From assembly GCA_963804595.1 (NCBI GenBank), contig CAWDQZ010000008.1:62001-126000 (forward strand): 64,000 bases of DNA. The letters run 5' to 3'. Shown here one piece after another: positions 1 to 6,830 of this stretch (positions within the stretch are counted from its first letter, which is position 1; the number at the start of each line of letters is the position of its first letter). Below the pieces are notes generated by a model that saw nothing but the letters and a program-made list of their open reading frames with translations, was not told where the DNA came from and did not search any database. Made by a program: the position numbers and the translations under genes. Source of the DNA: DASUPK01 sp963804595 (GTDB lineage Bacteria > Actinomycetota > Thermoleophilia > Solirubrobacterales > 70-9).

Positions 1-392
1 ATCACTCGCGCCTTGTCAGCGCCGTTTCGCGCTGCGGGCAGAATCGTGACCGGGCTTGCCCGGCGTCTGACGAAACGCGGCTAGCTGACTGTTTAGTCAG
101 GAAATCAGGCTAATCGCCGCTTTGGATGGGAAGCGGCACCTCCGCGGGTCGAGGGTGGGATGAGGTGAAGGCCTCCCGGATTCCCCAATCGGGAAATATC
201 GGTTTTCTTTGCACTGAGGCAATCGGCGGTACTAAGAAAGGCGCAATCGTCATCCGGACCCTCCCTCCCCGCAGCACGTAGCGGGATACTGCGTAGGCGA
301 TGTCACAGTCGGTCCGCATCGAAACCGGGTCGATGACGAATCCGCCTCGCTGCTGCTTGCGACACCGCGGGGTCTCTAGATAGGAGGTAAGC
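1..392. other. Intergenic, no confident gene
   Basis: No reading frame here has a convincing start, ribosome-binding site or recognisable product; the long open frame on the minus strand is an antisense shadow of the genes that follow. The stretch contains a small stem-loop (CTGACT / AGTCAG, 85-100) and a diverged type A palindrome at 116-137. The last 12 bases supply the ribosome-binding site of the gene starting at 393. Confidence 0.5.
116..137 (+). repeat. Diverged type A palindrome
   Basis: Arms GCCGCTT and AAGCGGC form a perfect 7-bp stem around a loop related to the type A loop (GGATGG instead of GGACGA). The arms differ from the common GCTGCTT/AAGCAGC but in a compensatory way, so pairing is kept. 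It is the only copy seen to the left of the island boundary. Confidence 0.5.
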
Positions 393-719
393 ATGCGCAA
401 GAAGCCATTGCTCGCTGTCGCGGTCTGTACGGCCGCCCTCGCGGGTGCAAGTGCAAGTGCCGCTTTCGCTAGTGAAGTAATCGGCCCTCCGGGCAGCCTT
501 ACGCCGAATGTGGCGGCCACGTCACATGCCAACTCAATCTGCGTCTTCTCTGGGCTGAATGACAACCCCACGTCTACAGATCCGGAGAACCCCGGCGGGA
601 TCGTGCAGTCGTACGGGTTCAGCGTCGTCAGCAAGGGACTGAAGGCCTTCGCGCCAAGTCCCGGCGAAGCATGTAGGGGCTTCAGCAACCCGGCTCGGGG
701 GACCCCTCCGTTTAAGTGA
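393..719 (+). CDS. Small secreted protein of unknown function
   Basis: A 108-residue protein with a clear Sec signal peptide: MRKK, a hydrophobic stretch to about residue 24 and a likely cut after ASAAFA. The mature part has two cysteines (in SICVF and GEACR) that could form a disulfide, and no family I recognise. A strong AGGAGGT ribosome-binding site (382-388) fixes the ATG. The NTF2-like gene follows 83 bases downstream. The last 56 codons of this gene, the spacer and the first codons of the NTF2 gene are duplicated in inverted orientation at 5,847-6,112, so the pair has moved as a unit at least once. Confidence 0.75.
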   Translation: MRKKPLLAVAVCTAALAGASASAAFASEVIGPPGSLTPNVAATSHANSICVFSGLNDNPTSTDPENPGGIVQSYGFSVVSKGLKAFAPSPGEACRGFSNPARGTPPFK

Positions 720-819
720 GATTCATTGGTTGGCCTCGACCCGGTGTCGGGGCCAACCTTCATCCACCTATCCAGACGAGGCGCCGCGATACTGCGTGGG
801 AGATGTCGGAGGAGAACGT
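553..819 (+). repeat. Left copy of a 267-bp inverted duplication
   Basis: From GGCTGAATGAC inside the secreted-protein gene to the AACGT at codons 5-6 of the following NTF2 gene, this matches the reverse complement of 5,847-6,112 with scattered substitutions and almost no length change. One end of the match falls exactly in the conserved start motif of the NTF2 family. Confidence 0.85.
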
Positions 820-1207
820 GGAGGTGGTGAGGCAAGGCTTCGAGCTTTGGCGGAATGGCCGGATCGATGAGTGGATCGAGACGCTCCACCCCGACATCGA
901 ATGGGACGTTTCTGCCCATCCCTTACCCGACTTCCCTGACACCGGCAGCGGCCGTGACGCGCTGGCCGGCCACATGGGGGCTTACCTCAGCGGGTGGAAC
1001 GACTACGAGACCTCGATCAAGGAGCTGATCGATCGGGGAGACGATGTCGTCGCGATCATGCACGAACGGGCCCGCGTGCGAGGGAGCGACATGACCCTCG
1101 ACCGTGATCTGCCGAATGTGTGGACGGTGCGGGATGGCCACGCCGTCCGGTTCCGGGTCTTCAAGACTCGCGACCAGGCCCTCGAAGCCTCCGGCCTGTC
1201 GGAGTAG
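803..1207 (+). CDS. NTF2/SnoaL-like protein (copy 1)
   Basis: A 134-residue single-domain protein beginning MSEENVEVVRQ and ending ALEASGLSE, the ends shared by the family in this window. The N-terminal helix with an LW pair, the central LIDRGDDVV strand and the C-terminal FRVFKTRDQALEA helix fit the NTF2-like cone fold, which binds small hydrophobic ligands or acts as an isomerase/cyclase in characterised members; the substrate here is unknown. I chose the ATG at 803 because the family start and the leader GATACTGCGTGGGAG are conserved there; the open frame extends further upstream. It is the only intact copy left of the tRNA-His repeat and has no palindrome in front. Confidence 0.8.
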   Translation: MSEENVEVVRQGFELWRNGRIDEWIETLHPDIEWDVSAHPLPDFPDTGSGRDALAGHMGAYLSGWNDYETSIKELIDRGDDVVAIMHERARVRGSDMTLDRDLPNVWTVRDGHAVRFRVFKTRDQALEASGLSE

Positions 1208-1911
1208 GGCGCTCACCTTCCCTCCGCTACTGGCTGAGCAGCAGCCATGTTCTTCTCGAGGTCCGTCATTCCCCACTCCTCAATCGTTCCCGGTTGTGCG
1301 GTCATGGAAAGCGCCACGGATGGCGCATTTGGATTCGCGGCGAAGTTTTTTCTGTCCTTCACTTCATCCCTTCCGTCTCTCGTAGACGTTGTTGTTGACG
1401 TTTCTCTCGTGGACACCGGGAGGGTTTGAGGGTTGGGGAGGAGGGGAGCTCCAAAGGAACTCCCACCCCTTTCGAAATGAACACCGGTCGGGAATCGGGT
1501 GGTCCATTCGGGGTTGTCACCCTCGGTGTGCCGTGCAAAGTCCCTCTTCGCTGGGCGAAAGCACCACCCCTCATCGGGCTACAAACGCTCCCCCCCGATC
1601 GCCTGATCACGGGGGCCACGGTGGGCCTCAACCTGTTCATCCCCAACCTGGAGGGGAACTGACCGCTGCTCCTCGTCCCTTGCGGGCACCCAAAAGGCCG
1701 GCTGCGGCACGGTCCATTTCAACTCGAAGCTGGGGCAGGTCCAGACCCTGGTACTGGTTGGCTGGCTGGCGGCTACGCGGGCTACGCGTTTCTATCCGGG
1801 CTACCGGGCGTCTGCAGCTACCCGATGGCGCCCACCTCACCGGAGGGAATGGACCCCAATCGGACCCCTGTCGAGGGGTCATGGGGAAGCGGGTGAAGTG
1901 AGGCACCGCCT
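1208..1911. other. Intergenic, mostly without recognisable genes
   Basis: About 700 bases with no gene I can support well. A 67-codon hydrophilic minus-strand frame (1,213-1,416, GTG start, no clear ribosome-binding site) is the best candidate and is listed separately. Two short hairpins lie at the right end: GACCCCT/AGGGGTC (1,863-1,880) and ACCGCCT/AGGCGGT followed by TT (1,905-1,926), the second ending immediately before the tRNA-His repeat. Confidence 0.4.
1213..1416 (-). CDS. Possible small hydrophilic protein
   Basis: A 67-codon frame starting GTG, rich in Thr, Arg and Asp at the N terminus and ending in a predicted amphipathic segment (IEEWGMTDLEKNMAAAQ). There is no clear ribosome-binding site and no family I recognise. 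Codon choice is less GC-biased than in neighbouring genes. It could be a chance frame; I list it because the opposite strand has no better candidate. Confidence 0.2.
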   Translation of the reverse strand: MSTRETSTTTSTRDGRDEVKDRKNFAANPNAPSVALSMTAQPGTIEEWGMTDLEKNMAAAQPVAEGR

Positions 1912-1926
1912 CTATGCAGGCGGTTT
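1905..1926 (+). terminator. Hairpin next to the att repeat
   Basis: A 7-bp stem ACCGCCT / AGGCGGT with loop CTATGC, followed by only two further T residues. It may terminate transcription at the island edge, but the T tract is too short to be sure. Confidence 0.3.
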
Positions 1927-2142
1927 AGAGGGGTGAGCGACCGGACTCGAACCGGCGACCACCTGGAAGCCCACGATCGAGAGGCCAATTGCGCCGACAA
2001 TCACCCCGCGCCACCAGGCGAGATCCTCCGTCCACGGAAGCGCGATGACACGGAGGCCAAGCGCGACGCAAAGCAGCCCCAACCCTCCGACGCCGAGAAC
2101 GATGCCGGCCAATTTGAGCCAGCTGCGAAGTGGACGGTCCAC
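1912..2142 (-). CDS. Small two-helix membrane protein reaching into the att repeat
   Basis: About 76 residues with two hydrophobic segments (LKLAGIVLGVGGLGLL and WWRGVIVGAIGLSIVG). The open frame runs back to 2,181 into a type B palindrome; I prefer the GTG at 2,142 (MDRPLRSWLKL), which lies 26 bases after the palindrome core, similar to other genes preceded by these elements. The last 19 codons are read from the tRNA-His fragment and its flank (FQVVAGSSPV and on), so integration probably replaced the original C terminus. The function is unknown. Confidence 0.5.
   Translation of the reverse strand: MDRPLRSWLKLAGIVLGVGGLGLLCVALGLRVIALPWTEDLAWWRGVIVGAIGLSIVGFQVVAGSSPVAHPSKPPA
1928..1967 (+). 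repeat. attachment-site-like direct repeat (distal copy)
   Basis: Forty bases identical to the 3' portion of tRNA-His at 25,229-25,268, covering the T arm, acceptor 3' strand, discriminator and a few flanking bases. There is no matching 5' half, so it is a tRNA fragment and not a second gene. Confidence 0.85.
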
Positions 2143-2165
2143 AATTCGATCAAGTATCAAACGGT

Positions 2166-2205
2166 GCTGCTTTCCATGCAAAGCGCTACTGCTTCTCGTC
2201 CAAGG
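2166..2205 (-). repeat. Composite B-A palindrome pair
   Basis: Type B hairpin (arm GCTGCTTT, loop CCATGC, arm AAAGC; 2,166-2,184) followed four bases on by a decayed type A copy (GCTTCTCGTCCAAGG). On the minus strand this reads A then B, the same order as in the other composites, upstream of the small membrane protein gene. Confidence 0.75.
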
Positions 2206-2270
2206 GGGTATCCGGTTAGCTGCCCCAGTTGAGGCTCAGCGCGTGAGCATCAGGGCGAGAACCCCATCGC

Positions 2271-3353
2271 CTAATTGACGTCGCGGAGCTCCCGGCAAAG
2301 CGCCCCGACCAGAGGCCAGCGATCGACCTTGGACTGATTGTGGGTCCCGACCAGCACCGCGTCGTACTCGGGCGCATGGAAGGCGAAGGCACCGATGAAC
2401 CCGGTGTGCCCGATGAGCTCTACTCCCTCCACGACGACACGTCCGGTCCCCAACCCGTAGTCGTCGTAGCGAAGCGCGTATCCAGATGGGAAAGATGTGC
2501 CGGCAGTCCAGCTCGTCAGCTCGTCGAGTCCGTCGGAGTCGAGGATCTGCCCCGACCACAAACCACGGACAAAACTTGTCAAGTCGGGCGCGGTCGTAAC
2601 GAGACCGCCTCCGGCCCAATCGATCGTCGGCGAAAGCTCCGTCATGTCCACGTCGCCGTCGTAGTGGTGGGCAATCTCGAGCTGCCGTGATGGCTCGTGC
2701 CCCTCGAGCCACGTCCCCTCCATTCCGAGCGGGTCGAAGGCGACTTCTCGATAGATCGAGTGAAGCGGTTGTCCGGTGATCTGCTCGAGCAAAATTCCGA
2801 CGACGGTGTAGCCGGTGTCGGAGTAGCTGAAGCCTTCGCCGGGGCGAAAGTCCGGCTTGGAGCGCTCGGCCACGTGATCGACGAATTCGGCCGGATCCCA
2901 GGCGCGGTCTGGATCCTGCTTGACCCGGGCGAGGAATGCCTCGTCTCCAAAGTAATTTGGCAGGCCCGAGGTGTGCGCGAGCAGCTGGCGGGGCGTCGTT
3001 CGTGGTAGATCCTCGAAGGCGCGCCAGCGACTGAGCAATTCCGACTCCAACTGGCCATCGAGGGGATCGTCCAGAGCCAGCCGGCCATCGTGAGCGAGCC
3101 GCACTGCGACGGTGGCGGTCATGTGCTTCGTGACGCTTGCGATCCGAAAGGCGTCGTCGGGCTGCAGGTTGCGGGATTCCTCACGGGTAAGGCGGCCGGC
3201 CGAGCCTGTCCAGACGAGGCCCGCGCCGGGCGCCTCGATACTTGCGATCGCCCCGGGCGCGCCGGCAGAAATCTGGTCTTCCAATGCGGCCTGTAGACGC
3301 GCGGGTGCGGCCACAACCGGCAGCCTAGGTGCTCGCTGGGTCCCGCTCGTCAT
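2271..3353 (-). CDS. Serine hydrolase, beta-lactamase / class C PBP fold
   Basis: A 360-residue member of the beta-lactamase-related serine hydrolases (esterase, D-aminopeptidase or class C-like). The catalytic Ser-x-x-Lys is S73-V-T-K76 in ASVTK; the second motif is Y177-S-D179 in YSDTGY; a late HTG (GHTGFIGAF) stands where KTG is found in penicillin-binding proteins. There is no signal peptide, so it is probably cytoplasmic and more likely an esterase or peptidase than a resistance enzyme. I set the start at the ATG at 3,353 because upstream codons belong to gene debris: its ATGA overlaps the stop of a multicopper oxidase tail, suggesting that the two were once translationally coupled. Confidence 0.8.
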   Translation of the reverse strand: MTSGTQRAPRLPVVAAPARLQAALEDQISAGAPGAIASIEAPGAGLVWTGSAGRLTREESRNLQPDDAFRIASVTKHMTATVAVRLAHDGRLALDDPLDGQLESELLSRWRAFEDLPRTTPRQLLAHTSGLPNYFGDEAFLARVKQDPDRAWDPAEFVDHVAERSKPDFRPGEGFSYSDTGYTVVGILLEQITGQPLHSIYREVAFDPLGMEGTWLEGHEPSRQLEIAHHYDGDVDMTELSPTIDWAGGGLVTTAPDLTSFVRGLWSGQILDSDGLDELTSWTAGTSFPSGYALRYDDYGLGTGRVVVEGVELIGHTGFIGAFAFHAPEYDAVLVGTHNQSKVDRWPLVGALCRELRDVN

Positions 3354-3484
3354 TCGGTCACCTCGAAGCTGAACATCATCCCGCTCTCGTGATGCTCGGC
3401 GATATGGCAGTGGGCCATCCACAGACCTGGATTGCTGACGTCGAGCAGGATGTCGACCGTCTGCCCAGCCCATTCGCTCCATCG
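3350..3484 (-). pseudogene. Multicopper oxidase C-terminal fragment
   Basis: In the frame overlapping the hydrolase start, about 44 codons encode the C terminus of a multicopper oxidase: GQTVDILLDV, then the copper motif HCHIAEHHESGMM, then FSFEVTE and stop. This is the type 1/type 3 copper-ligand segment (HCHxxxHxxxGM). The rest of the enzyme (normally 400 or more residues) is absent; at about 3,480 the sequence changes abruptly into the start of an unrelated gene. Confidence 0.75.
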
Positions 3485-3590
3485 AGAGGGCCGGAAACAC
3501 CTCTGCGCGCCGCGACGAGAAGTCTCTGGCAGCCCTAAGCACTTGCTCCGGGGCCAAGGTGGTCTCGGCGGTGACTCGGATCGTCGTCAT
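3480..3590 (-). pseudogene. SRPBCC-family N-terminal fragment
   Basis: About 36 codons starting MTTIRVTAETTLAPEQVLRA and continuing ARDFSSRRAEVFP resemble the beginning of START/SRPBCC-type ligand-binding proteins common in actinobacteria. The frame then runs into the multicopper oxidase tail. Two gene ends are thus joined head-to-tail by a deletion or recombination. Confidence 0.5.
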
Positions 3591-3654
3591 TGCGGGCGAC
3601 CCTAACCCCTCAGAGAATCGAGTCGAGCCCGCGGGGTCACGCAGCCGGGCTATC

Positions 3655-3670
3655 GCTTTAGACGAAAAGC
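3655..3670 (+). repeat. Type A palindrome upstream of the integrase
   Basis: GCTTTAGACGAAAAGC, one base different from the common core GCTTTGGACGAAAAGC. It ends exactly 30 bases before the integrase ATG, the same spacing seen before several NTF2-like genes. Confidence 0.65.
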
Positions 3671-3673
3671 ATC

Positions 3674-3697
3674 TCCTCCGTACCCGACCACGGAGGA
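3674..3697 (+). promoter_or_regulatory. Hairpin covering the integrase ribosome-binding site
   Basis: TCCTCCGT (3,674-3,681) pairs perfectly with ACGGAGGA (3,690-3,697), which contains the GGAGG Shine-Dalgarno of the integrase, across an 8-base loop. Formed in the mRNA, it would hide the ribosome-binding site, a plausible way to keep recombinase expression low. This is inferred from sequence alone. Confidence 0.45.
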
Positions 3698-3700
3698 AGC

Positions 3701-4381
3701 ATGCTCGAGCTCACCCAGTACGTCCCTGGCAAGTCGAATCCGGTCATCGCCCGACGGCGACCAGGCAATAAGGGCCGTCGTTACCCGGCCGACCCGCCGC
3801 GGGTCGAAGAGATCGTCGCGGTCATGAGGCAGGCGGGAACCGATCTATACGGCCGCCGACTGCGCGGACTGATCATCGTCCTCTGGCGAGCAGGTCTTCG
3901 CATCTCTGAGGCGCTCGCCCTGACCGAATCGGACTTGGAGGTCACCCGCGGGTCGGTGCTCGTCCGCCGGGGTAAGGGCGGCCGCCGCAGGGAGGTCGGG
4001 ATGGATGAGTGGGCTTGGGATCAGCTACGTCCCTGGCTCGAGACGCGTGTCTCGTTTCCCGTTGGGCCGCTCTTCTGCGTGATCAGCGGGCCAACCTCTG
4101 GCCGGCCCTGGTCACACTCGCAGGTGCGAATTGCGCTTCGACGCACCGCGGCCCAGGCGGGGGTAAGGCGACGCTTTGCGCCACATCAACTGCCCCACGC
4201 CCACGCTGTCGAGATGGCGAGGGAGGGTGTCCCGCTGAACGTCATCCAGCGGCAGCTGGGACATGCCAACCTCAGGGTGACTTCGATCTACCTGCAGGGC
4301 ATCGATAGTGGCGAGATCATCGAGACGGTCCGCACCCGCCGCCCTCCCGTGATCCCGGCAGCGGCAGCACTGGCCGGCTAG
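3701..4381 (+). CDS. Short tyrosine recombinase/integrase, one catalytic Arg replaced
   Basis: A 226-residue tyrosine recombinase consisting almost only of the catalytic domain; the usual N-terminal core-binding domain of about 100 residues is missing, leaving about 35. Visible catalytic positions: R67 (AGLRISEAL), K92 (RGKGGRR), H162 (PHQLPH), H188 (QLGHANL) and the nucleophile Y197 (SIYLQG). The HxxR motif reads H-Q-L-P: the second catalytic arginine is proline (CCC, one base from CGC), so strand cleavage may be impaired. It lies inside the distal att repeat of the island and between oppositely oriented type A palindromes (3,655 and 4,382). It is the obvious candidate for having integrated the island, though the present copy may be inactive. 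Confidence 0.85.
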   Translation: MLELTQYVPGKSNPVIARRRPGNKGRRYPADPPRVEEIVAVMRQAGTDLYGRRLRGLIIVLWRAGLRISEALALTESDLEVTRGSVLVRRGKGGRRREVGMDEWAWDQLRPWLETRVSFPVGPLFCVISGPTSGRPWSHSQVRIALRRTAAQAGVRRRFAPHQLPHAHAVEMAREGVPLNVIQRQLGHANLRVTSIYLQGIDSGEIIETVRTRRPPVIPAAAALAG

Positions 4382-4401
4382 TGCTTTTCGTCCAAAGCAG
4401 C
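4382..4401 (-). repeat. Type A palindrome between integrase and NTF2 copy 2
   Basis: Core GCTTTTCGTCCAAAGC starting two bases after the integrase stop codon and touching the stop of the convergent NTF2-like gene. It is inverted relative to the copy at 3,655, so the recombinase gene is bracketed by inverted type A elements. Confidence 0.8.
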
Positions 4402-4802
4402 TATTCGGACAGCCCCGTCGCCTCGAGGGCCTCGTCGCGGTCCATATAGGGATCCACGCGCACCACGCTCCCATTCTTGACCGTGAAGATCACCCCGGTG
4501 TCCGTCTCCACCACCGCGCCGCTCTCCCTTCCCTTCGCCACCTCGTGGAAGAAGACCACCACCCGATCACCTGCGTCGAAGTAGTCAGTCGTCTCAAGCG
4601 TCTGTCGCTCCCAGGCCTCGAGCGCTTCCACGAACCCCGCGATCACCTCGCGATGGCCCCTGTAGACCTTTCCGTCGTCCAGTCCACCCTTCGTTCCGTG
4701 CCACTCGACCTCCGGATGGAGCTTCGCCAGCGCGCCCTCGAAGTCGCCCTGGTCGAAGGCCTCATTCATGGCTCGGACCAACTCGACGTTCTCCTGGGAC
4801 AT
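4401..4802 (-). CDS. NTF2/SnoaL-like protein (copy 2)
   Basis: 133 residues, MSQENVELVRA at the start and ALEATGLSE at the end. The KLHPEVEWHG and YRGHREVIAGF segments and the central DAGDRVVVFF strand fit an NTF2-like fold of unknown ligand. The 3' end uses different codons (CTGTCCGAATAG) from the family consensus, so the protein is conserved here beyond the DNA. The leader GAGATACTGCGTGGGCG precedes the ATG, and a type A palindrome core ends 36 bases upstream, six more than the usual spacing. Confidence 0.8.
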   Translation of the reverse strand: MSQENVELVRAMNEAFDQGDFEGALAKLHPEVEWHGTKGGLDDGKVYRGHREVIAGFVEALEAWERQTLETTDYFDAGDRVVVFFHEVAKGRESGAVVETDTGVIFTVKNGSVVRVDPYMDRDEALEATGLSE

Positions 4803-4836
4803 CGCCCACGCAGTATCTCGCTGAAGGGTGCTGCTC

Positions 4837-4856
4837 CTGCTTTTCGTCCCAAGCAG
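4837..4856 (-). repeat. Type A palindrome upstream of NTF2 copy 2
   Basis: CTGCTTTTCGTCCCAAGCAG, with one changed base in the right arm next to the loop. It separates NTF2 copy 2 from the membrane protein gene whose stop codon lies just beyond. Confidence 0.75.
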
Positions 4857-5306
4857 CTATTCAACCCGGCCGGACTTCTCAGGCTGAACGGCGTGAGCGT
4901 CAGCCAGCGTGAATTGGAGGGCGATCACGACCAGGTACACGACTGTGGCGGCGAGCCCAACAATCATCCAGACAACCGGGTCCGTGACCACGGTCGTCAC
5001 CAGGGCCGTTGCACCAATCGCCAGTCCCACGGAAACGAGGTGGAAGCCGCCCCACAGGCGAACTGATCCATGTTCGCGTGAGGCGAGAAGCTCGCTCGGA
5101 TGCCCGTAGGCAAGTGCTGCCACGATCGCGAAGCCGAGGACAGCGCCAAGCAAGAGCAGCAGCGCATCCCACGCCGTCGGGATGCCACGCGCATGCGTGG
5201 CAACTGCACCCGATGTCCAGATCGTGAGCGTGTATCCGTACGGCGCGGCGCTCGTTGCCACTGCCGTTTTCAGATGGGTGCGATACCCGTGCGGATCGGA
5301 CTCCAT
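4857..5306 (-). CDS. Integral membrane protein of unknown function
   Basis: 149 residues with about four predicted membrane segments: one near residues 15-35, then LLLLLGAVLGFAIVAALAYG, a stretch around VSVGLAIGATALVTTVV and VWMIVGLAATVVYLVVIALQF. The N terminus has basic and polar residues (HGYRTHLK). There is no family I can name and no strong ribosome-binding site upstream of the ATG. It ends next to a type A palindrome. Confidence 0.6.
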   Translation of the reverse strand: MESDPHGYRTHLKTAVATSAAPYGYTLTIWTSGAVATHARGIPTAWDALLLLLGAVLGFAIVAALAYGHPSELLASREHGSVRLWGGFHLVSVGLAIGATALVTTVVTDPVVWMIVGLAATVVYLVVIALQFTLADAHAVQPEKSGRVE

Positions 5307-5348
5307 CGGTCGGACGATAGTTCGCCGACGGAGCGCCCGGACCGCCGA

Positions 5349-5396
5349 TTCTCGCCAAAGCAGCTACTCCGACAGGCCAGCGACTTCGAGAGGGAG
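5349..5396 (-). pseudogene. Half palindrome joined to an NTF2 3' stub
   Basis: 5,349-5,364 is a half copy of the type A palindrome (CTCGCCAAAGCAGC). It is followed at once, on the minus strand, by the last codons of an NTF2-like gene, reading LEVAGLSE and stop. No body of the gene remains. It is one of several places where only the conserved end of an NTF2 gene survives. Confidence 0.65.
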
Positions 5397-5440
5397 CCGG
5401 GCCGCAAGCCCCAGCTCACGGCCCGGTCCTTCCTTCTGAA

Positions 5441-5590
5441 TCAGGTCAGGCTGAAAATGATCATGAGCGCGATCGCGGCGAAGGCCATCACGCAGCCGAC
5501 GATTATTCCCATCCTGAGGTCCTTCTCCCCGACATGTGGATCGATTGCGACGGGGGCGTCGGGGCGGTCGTCATGGGTATCTACCGCCAT
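5441..5590 (-). CDS. Small single-span membrane protein
   Basis: 49 residues: a polar N terminus (MAVDTHDDRPDAPVAIDPH) and one C-terminal membrane helix (GIIVGCVMAFAAIALMIIF). The ATG at 5,590 is preceded by AAGGAG at good spacing, favouring it over a longer frame. The function is unknown; its size and topology suggest a small membrane-complex accessory or stress peptide. Confidence 0.55.
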   Translation of the reverse strand: MAVDTHDDRPDAPVAIDPHVGEKDLRMGIIVGCVMAFAAIALMIIFSLT

Positions 5591-5846
5591 TTCGGGACTC
5601 CTTTCTTCCAGGTGAATTGGGAGAGGCCGAGAGGCTTGGTGGCGCACTAGCGGCGATGTGCGGGCGTGCGAAGTCGCGGCGTCCGGACACCAGCGCCGGA
5701 TCAGACGCCGGGTCGGAGCGAGTCGTGCGGAGCTTTAGAGGGAGAGTCGTTGCCATCCGGGTCCTCCTTCGGTAGACGGAGAAACCGCCGACCAGACTTC
5801 CCGGCACACCTGCACCTAAAAGTACTCCTGCGTGGGAGCGATGTCG
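5591..5846. other. Intergenic, nothing recognised
   Basis: About 250 bases without a supportable gene, promoter or repeat. Confidence 0.4.
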
Positions 5847-6112
5847 ACGTTCTCCTCCGACATCGCCCAAGCAGTATCGCGGCGCGCGTCTGGATAGATG
5901 GATGAAGGTTGGCCCCGACACTGGGTCGAGGCCAACCAATGAATCTCACTTAAACGGCGGGGTCCCCCGGTCGGGGTTGCTTCCCGGCCCGCATGCTTCG
6001 CCGGGACTCGGGGCGAGCGCCTTCGCCCCCTTGCTGACGACACTGAACCCGTACGACTGCACGATCCCGCCGGGGTTCTCCGGGTCTGTGGACGTGGGGT
6101 TGTCATTCAGCC
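5847..6112 (-). pseudogene. Inverted duplicate: secreted-protein 3' end plus NTF2 5' stub
   Basis: The reverse complement of 553-819. On the minus strand it carries the last 56 codons of the secreted-protein gene (LNDNPTSTDPENPGG to GTPPFK and stop), the intergenic spacer, the leader GATACTGCTTGGGCG and the first codons of an NTF2-like gene (MSEENVDIAP). The secreted protein lacks its signal peptide and N-terminal half, and the NTF2 frame leaves the family after codon 6, so neither half is functional. The right junction is sharp at GGCTGAATGAC. Confidence 0.85.
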
Positions 6113-6374
6113 GACCAGGACATCTTGAGCCGAGACCAGGTGCTCGCACTGCTCAGCGAGAGAGCCCGGGCTCTACGTCCGCGATGATCGCGCTGGAGCG
6201 GGCATTGCGCCTACATGACCCGGGTGGCGACGAACTCGACGCGGAGCTAGACCGCAGTCCTGGAGCGCAATAGCCGCGGAAACTGAGCTGTCAAGGCGCG
6301 ACTTTTGAGGCAGTGAGCGATAGGACCATCGGTCAGAGATGATTCAGAGATGATCTTCGAGCGGGGCTTCTCCA
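6113..6374. other. Intergenic with short unassigned frames
   Basis: Two short plus-strand frames overlap at an ATGA (6,183): one ends LLSERARALRPR, the next begins MIALERALRLHD and stops at 6,273. They could be a broken small gene but match nothing I recognise. A short tandem duplication (GAGATGATTCA then GAGATGAT) precedes the next gene. Confidence 0.3.
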
Positions 6375-6791
6375 GTGACCATCAACATCAACCGCCGCAA
6401 CGTGGACCCGATCGAGGTCGGGGTCGGTCTCCTGATTGTTGGGATCATCGTGGTGACCGTCCTAGCGACGGTGAGCGGCGGGAGCGGAGGGAGGACCGCA
6501 GACCCAGGCGAGCTTCGGGCATGCCTCGGCCGAGGGGTCGGCGTGGTGTCCCACCTGTACGGGTTCAGTGGCGAACCCTCGGATGCGCAGACATCGTTCG
6601 CGCTGACCGGGAACGCCGCCGTCGACGTATTCGTGATGCAGGATTCCCGTGCGGCGGAGGACGCTGCAAGCCACGCCGCCACTGCCGGCGGCAGTGCTCG
6701 CACCTCAAGTTCGGAGAACGTTATGTGGCTGAGCCTTGGGTCTGAGGCATACGACAGCAGGATCCGCAACTGCATCGGAGAGGCTTCTTAG
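6375..6791 (+). CDS. Membrane-anchored small protein of unknown function
   Basis: 138 residues from a GTG start. One N-terminal membrane helix (VGVGLLIVGIIVVTVLATV) is followed by a Gly-rich linker and an extracytoplasmic domain of about 95 residues with two cysteines (LRACLGRG and RNCIGEA) that may pair. The domain contains DVFVMQDSRAAEDAASHA, possibly a small alpha/beta module. No family is recognised and no strong ribosome-binding site is visible. Confidence 0.55.
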   Translation: MTININRRNVDPIEVGVGLLIVGIIVVTVLATVSGGSGGRTADPGELRACLGRGVGVVSHLYGFSGEPSDAQTSFALTGNAAVDVFVMQDSRAAEDAASHAATAGGSARTSSSENVMWLSLGSEAYDSRIRNCIGEAS

Positions 6792-6810
6792 ACCCTTTCC
6801 GCGCCGAGTA

Positions 6811-6830
6811 CTGCTTTTCGTCCAAAGCGG
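6811..6830 (-). repeat. Type A palindrome
   Basis: CTGCTTTTCGTCCAAAGCGG, an isolated copy between two genes with no start codon at the usual downstream distance. Confidence 0.75.

Noticed and set aside
110..919. Long minus-strand reading frame over the secreted-protein and NTF2 genes
   Set aside because: It is antisense to two genes with clear signal peptide, ribosome-binding site and family similarity; its own protein matches nothing and lacks a ribosome-binding site.
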